Shown: positions 5,399-5,703 of the stretch, one piece after another
How positions within the stretch are numbered: the stretch's first letter is position 1
Layout of the letters: every line of letters starts with the position of its first letter
DNA from: Clostridiales bacterium
GTDB taxonomy: Bacteria > Bacillota > Clostridia > Oscillospirales > Oscillospiraceae
NCBI GenBank assembly: GCA_021201515.1
Contig: JAJQET010000148.1
Span: forward strand, 1-5,703
Direction: 5' to 3'
Length of the DNA stretch: 5,703 nucleotides
Translations under genes and position numbers: made by a program
The notes under the pieces: model-generated
What the model was told of the DNA's origin: nothing
Seen by the model: only the letters and a program-made list of their open reading frames with translations
The model's database searches: none

Positions 5399-5428
5399 CA
5401 GGGAAGCCGGGAAACCCCGGCTTCCCTG
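5399..5428 (+). terminator. Hairpin ending the BMP gene transcript
   Basis: A perfect 13-bp stem (CAGGGAAGCCGGG, 5399-5411, with 5416-5428) encloses an AAAC loop, 25 bases after the stop codon. No T run follows (ACTTCCAATTT), so it may act as a transcript-stabilising 3' end or need a factor to terminate. Confidence 0.55.
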
Positions 5429-5459
5429 ACTTCCAATTTGAAACCACTTTCTTCCCTTC

Positions 5460-5489
5460 GGAAAGGGAGCGGTGTGACGCTCTCTTTCC
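5460..5489. other. 11-bp inverted repeat downstream of the BMP gene
   Basis: GGAAAGGGAGC (5460-5470) pairs with GCTCTCTTTCC (5479-5489), with one G-T wobble and a GGTGTGAC loop. AAAAGG follows instead of T residues, so it is not a classical terminator. Together with the hairpin at 5399 and the repeat from 5538, it makes the whole 5374-5703 spacer rich in hairpins. I see no gene there. Confidence 0.45.
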
Positions 5490-5537
5490 AAAAGGCAGAA
5501 TCAGGAAAGAAAAGGTTGTCAATTCAAGGGTTTAGGC

Positions 5538-5703
5538 TCCTTAGGCAAGGATTGAGAAAGGAAATAAGTTCTTGCCCGACCGGCGGACTGGTTTTCCTTA
5601 GATAACGTTCGCTATGGAGGATTTGCCCGGCCTTCCCTTGCCAGGGAAGCGGGGCCTACTTTTCTCGCTCCGCCGAGAAAAGTAGCAAAAGAGGGCGGCT
5701 TAA
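5538..5703. repeat. Dispersed multi-hairpin intergenic repeat, copy 2 (cut by window end)
   Basis: This copy matches 2210-2369 in the same orientation. It opens with TCCTTAGGCAAGGATTGA, followed by a variable piece, then TTGCCCGACCGGCGG (5572-5586) and the blocks 5595-5615 and 5622-5657. The 12-bp stem 5656-5667 with 5674-5685 has A-T and C-G where copy 1 has G-C and T-A, so pairing is kept. The final TTAA aligns with the start of the AAGAGGGGG hairpin of copy 1, so the element should continue past the window. Confidence 0.85.

Noticed and set aside
4063..5436. 457-codon open frame on the minus strand opposite the BMP gene
   Set aside because: It is opposite a clear lipoprotein gene. Its product is a Gly/Val/His/Ala-rich low-complexity chain without domains, as expected from the third-position GC bias of the real gene, and it has no ribosome binding site.
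2210..5703. Two repeat copies as ends of a composite transposon around sigma 2 and the BMP gene
   Set aside because: The copies are direct, carry no transposase and show no visible target-site duplication. Dispersed small elements are a simpler explanation, though the outer end of copy 2 is not visible.

Overview
The window reads as chromosomal DNA from a high-GC, Gram-positive gut-type Clostridia, most likely the Oscillospiraceae (Flavonifractor, Lawsonibacter or Oscillibacter-like). That placement is an inference. It rests on GC-rich codon use in all five genes, strong AGGAGG ribosome binding sites, tandem ECF sigma/anti-sigma pairs without a zinc-finger anti-sigma domain, and a BMP-type lipoprotein with a long acidic Ser-rich linker. 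All genes are on the + strand.

Layout: (1) 1-597 is the 3' end of a gene for a DUF4015-type putative glycoside hydrolase, closed by a strong hairpin at 617-650. (2) 744-2230 is a two-gene operon: an ECF-type sigma factor and, overlapping it by 4 bases, a membrane-anchored putative anti-sigma/sensor protein. (3) 2231-2765 is a 535-base gene-free stretch. It holds a multi-hairpin repeat, a second set of hairpins ending in a terminator-like structure, and helically phased A/T tracts that run into a promoter region. (4) 2766-3780 is a second sigma/anti-sigma pair of the same design, overlapping by 11 bases, with a much shorter and unrelated-looking outer domain. (5) 3781-4050 contains terminator-like hairpins and the leader of the next gene. 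(6) 4051-5373 encodes a BMP/PnrA-family substrate-binding lipoprotein. (7) 5374-5703 contains hairpins and a second, window-truncated copy of the repeat.

How the parts work together: each sigma factor is probably held at the membrane by its co-translated single-pass partner and released in response to an outside signal. The two sigma genes have alignable upstream regions (A/T tract, CTCC-GTG, ACATTT, TATAA, AAGG-CC), which suggests shared or cross-regulated expression after duplication. The BMP lipoprotein would capture a nucleoside-like or related ligand for an ABC importer whose other parts are not in the window.

The most unusual item is the dispersed repeat at 2210-2396 and 5538-5703. The two copies differ in one hairpin stem at two base pairs, and both changes are compensatory, which argues that the structure itself is maintained. 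One copy also supplies the last codons and the stop of the first anti-sigma gene. I did not find CRISPR arrays, rRNA, tRNA or transposase genes.
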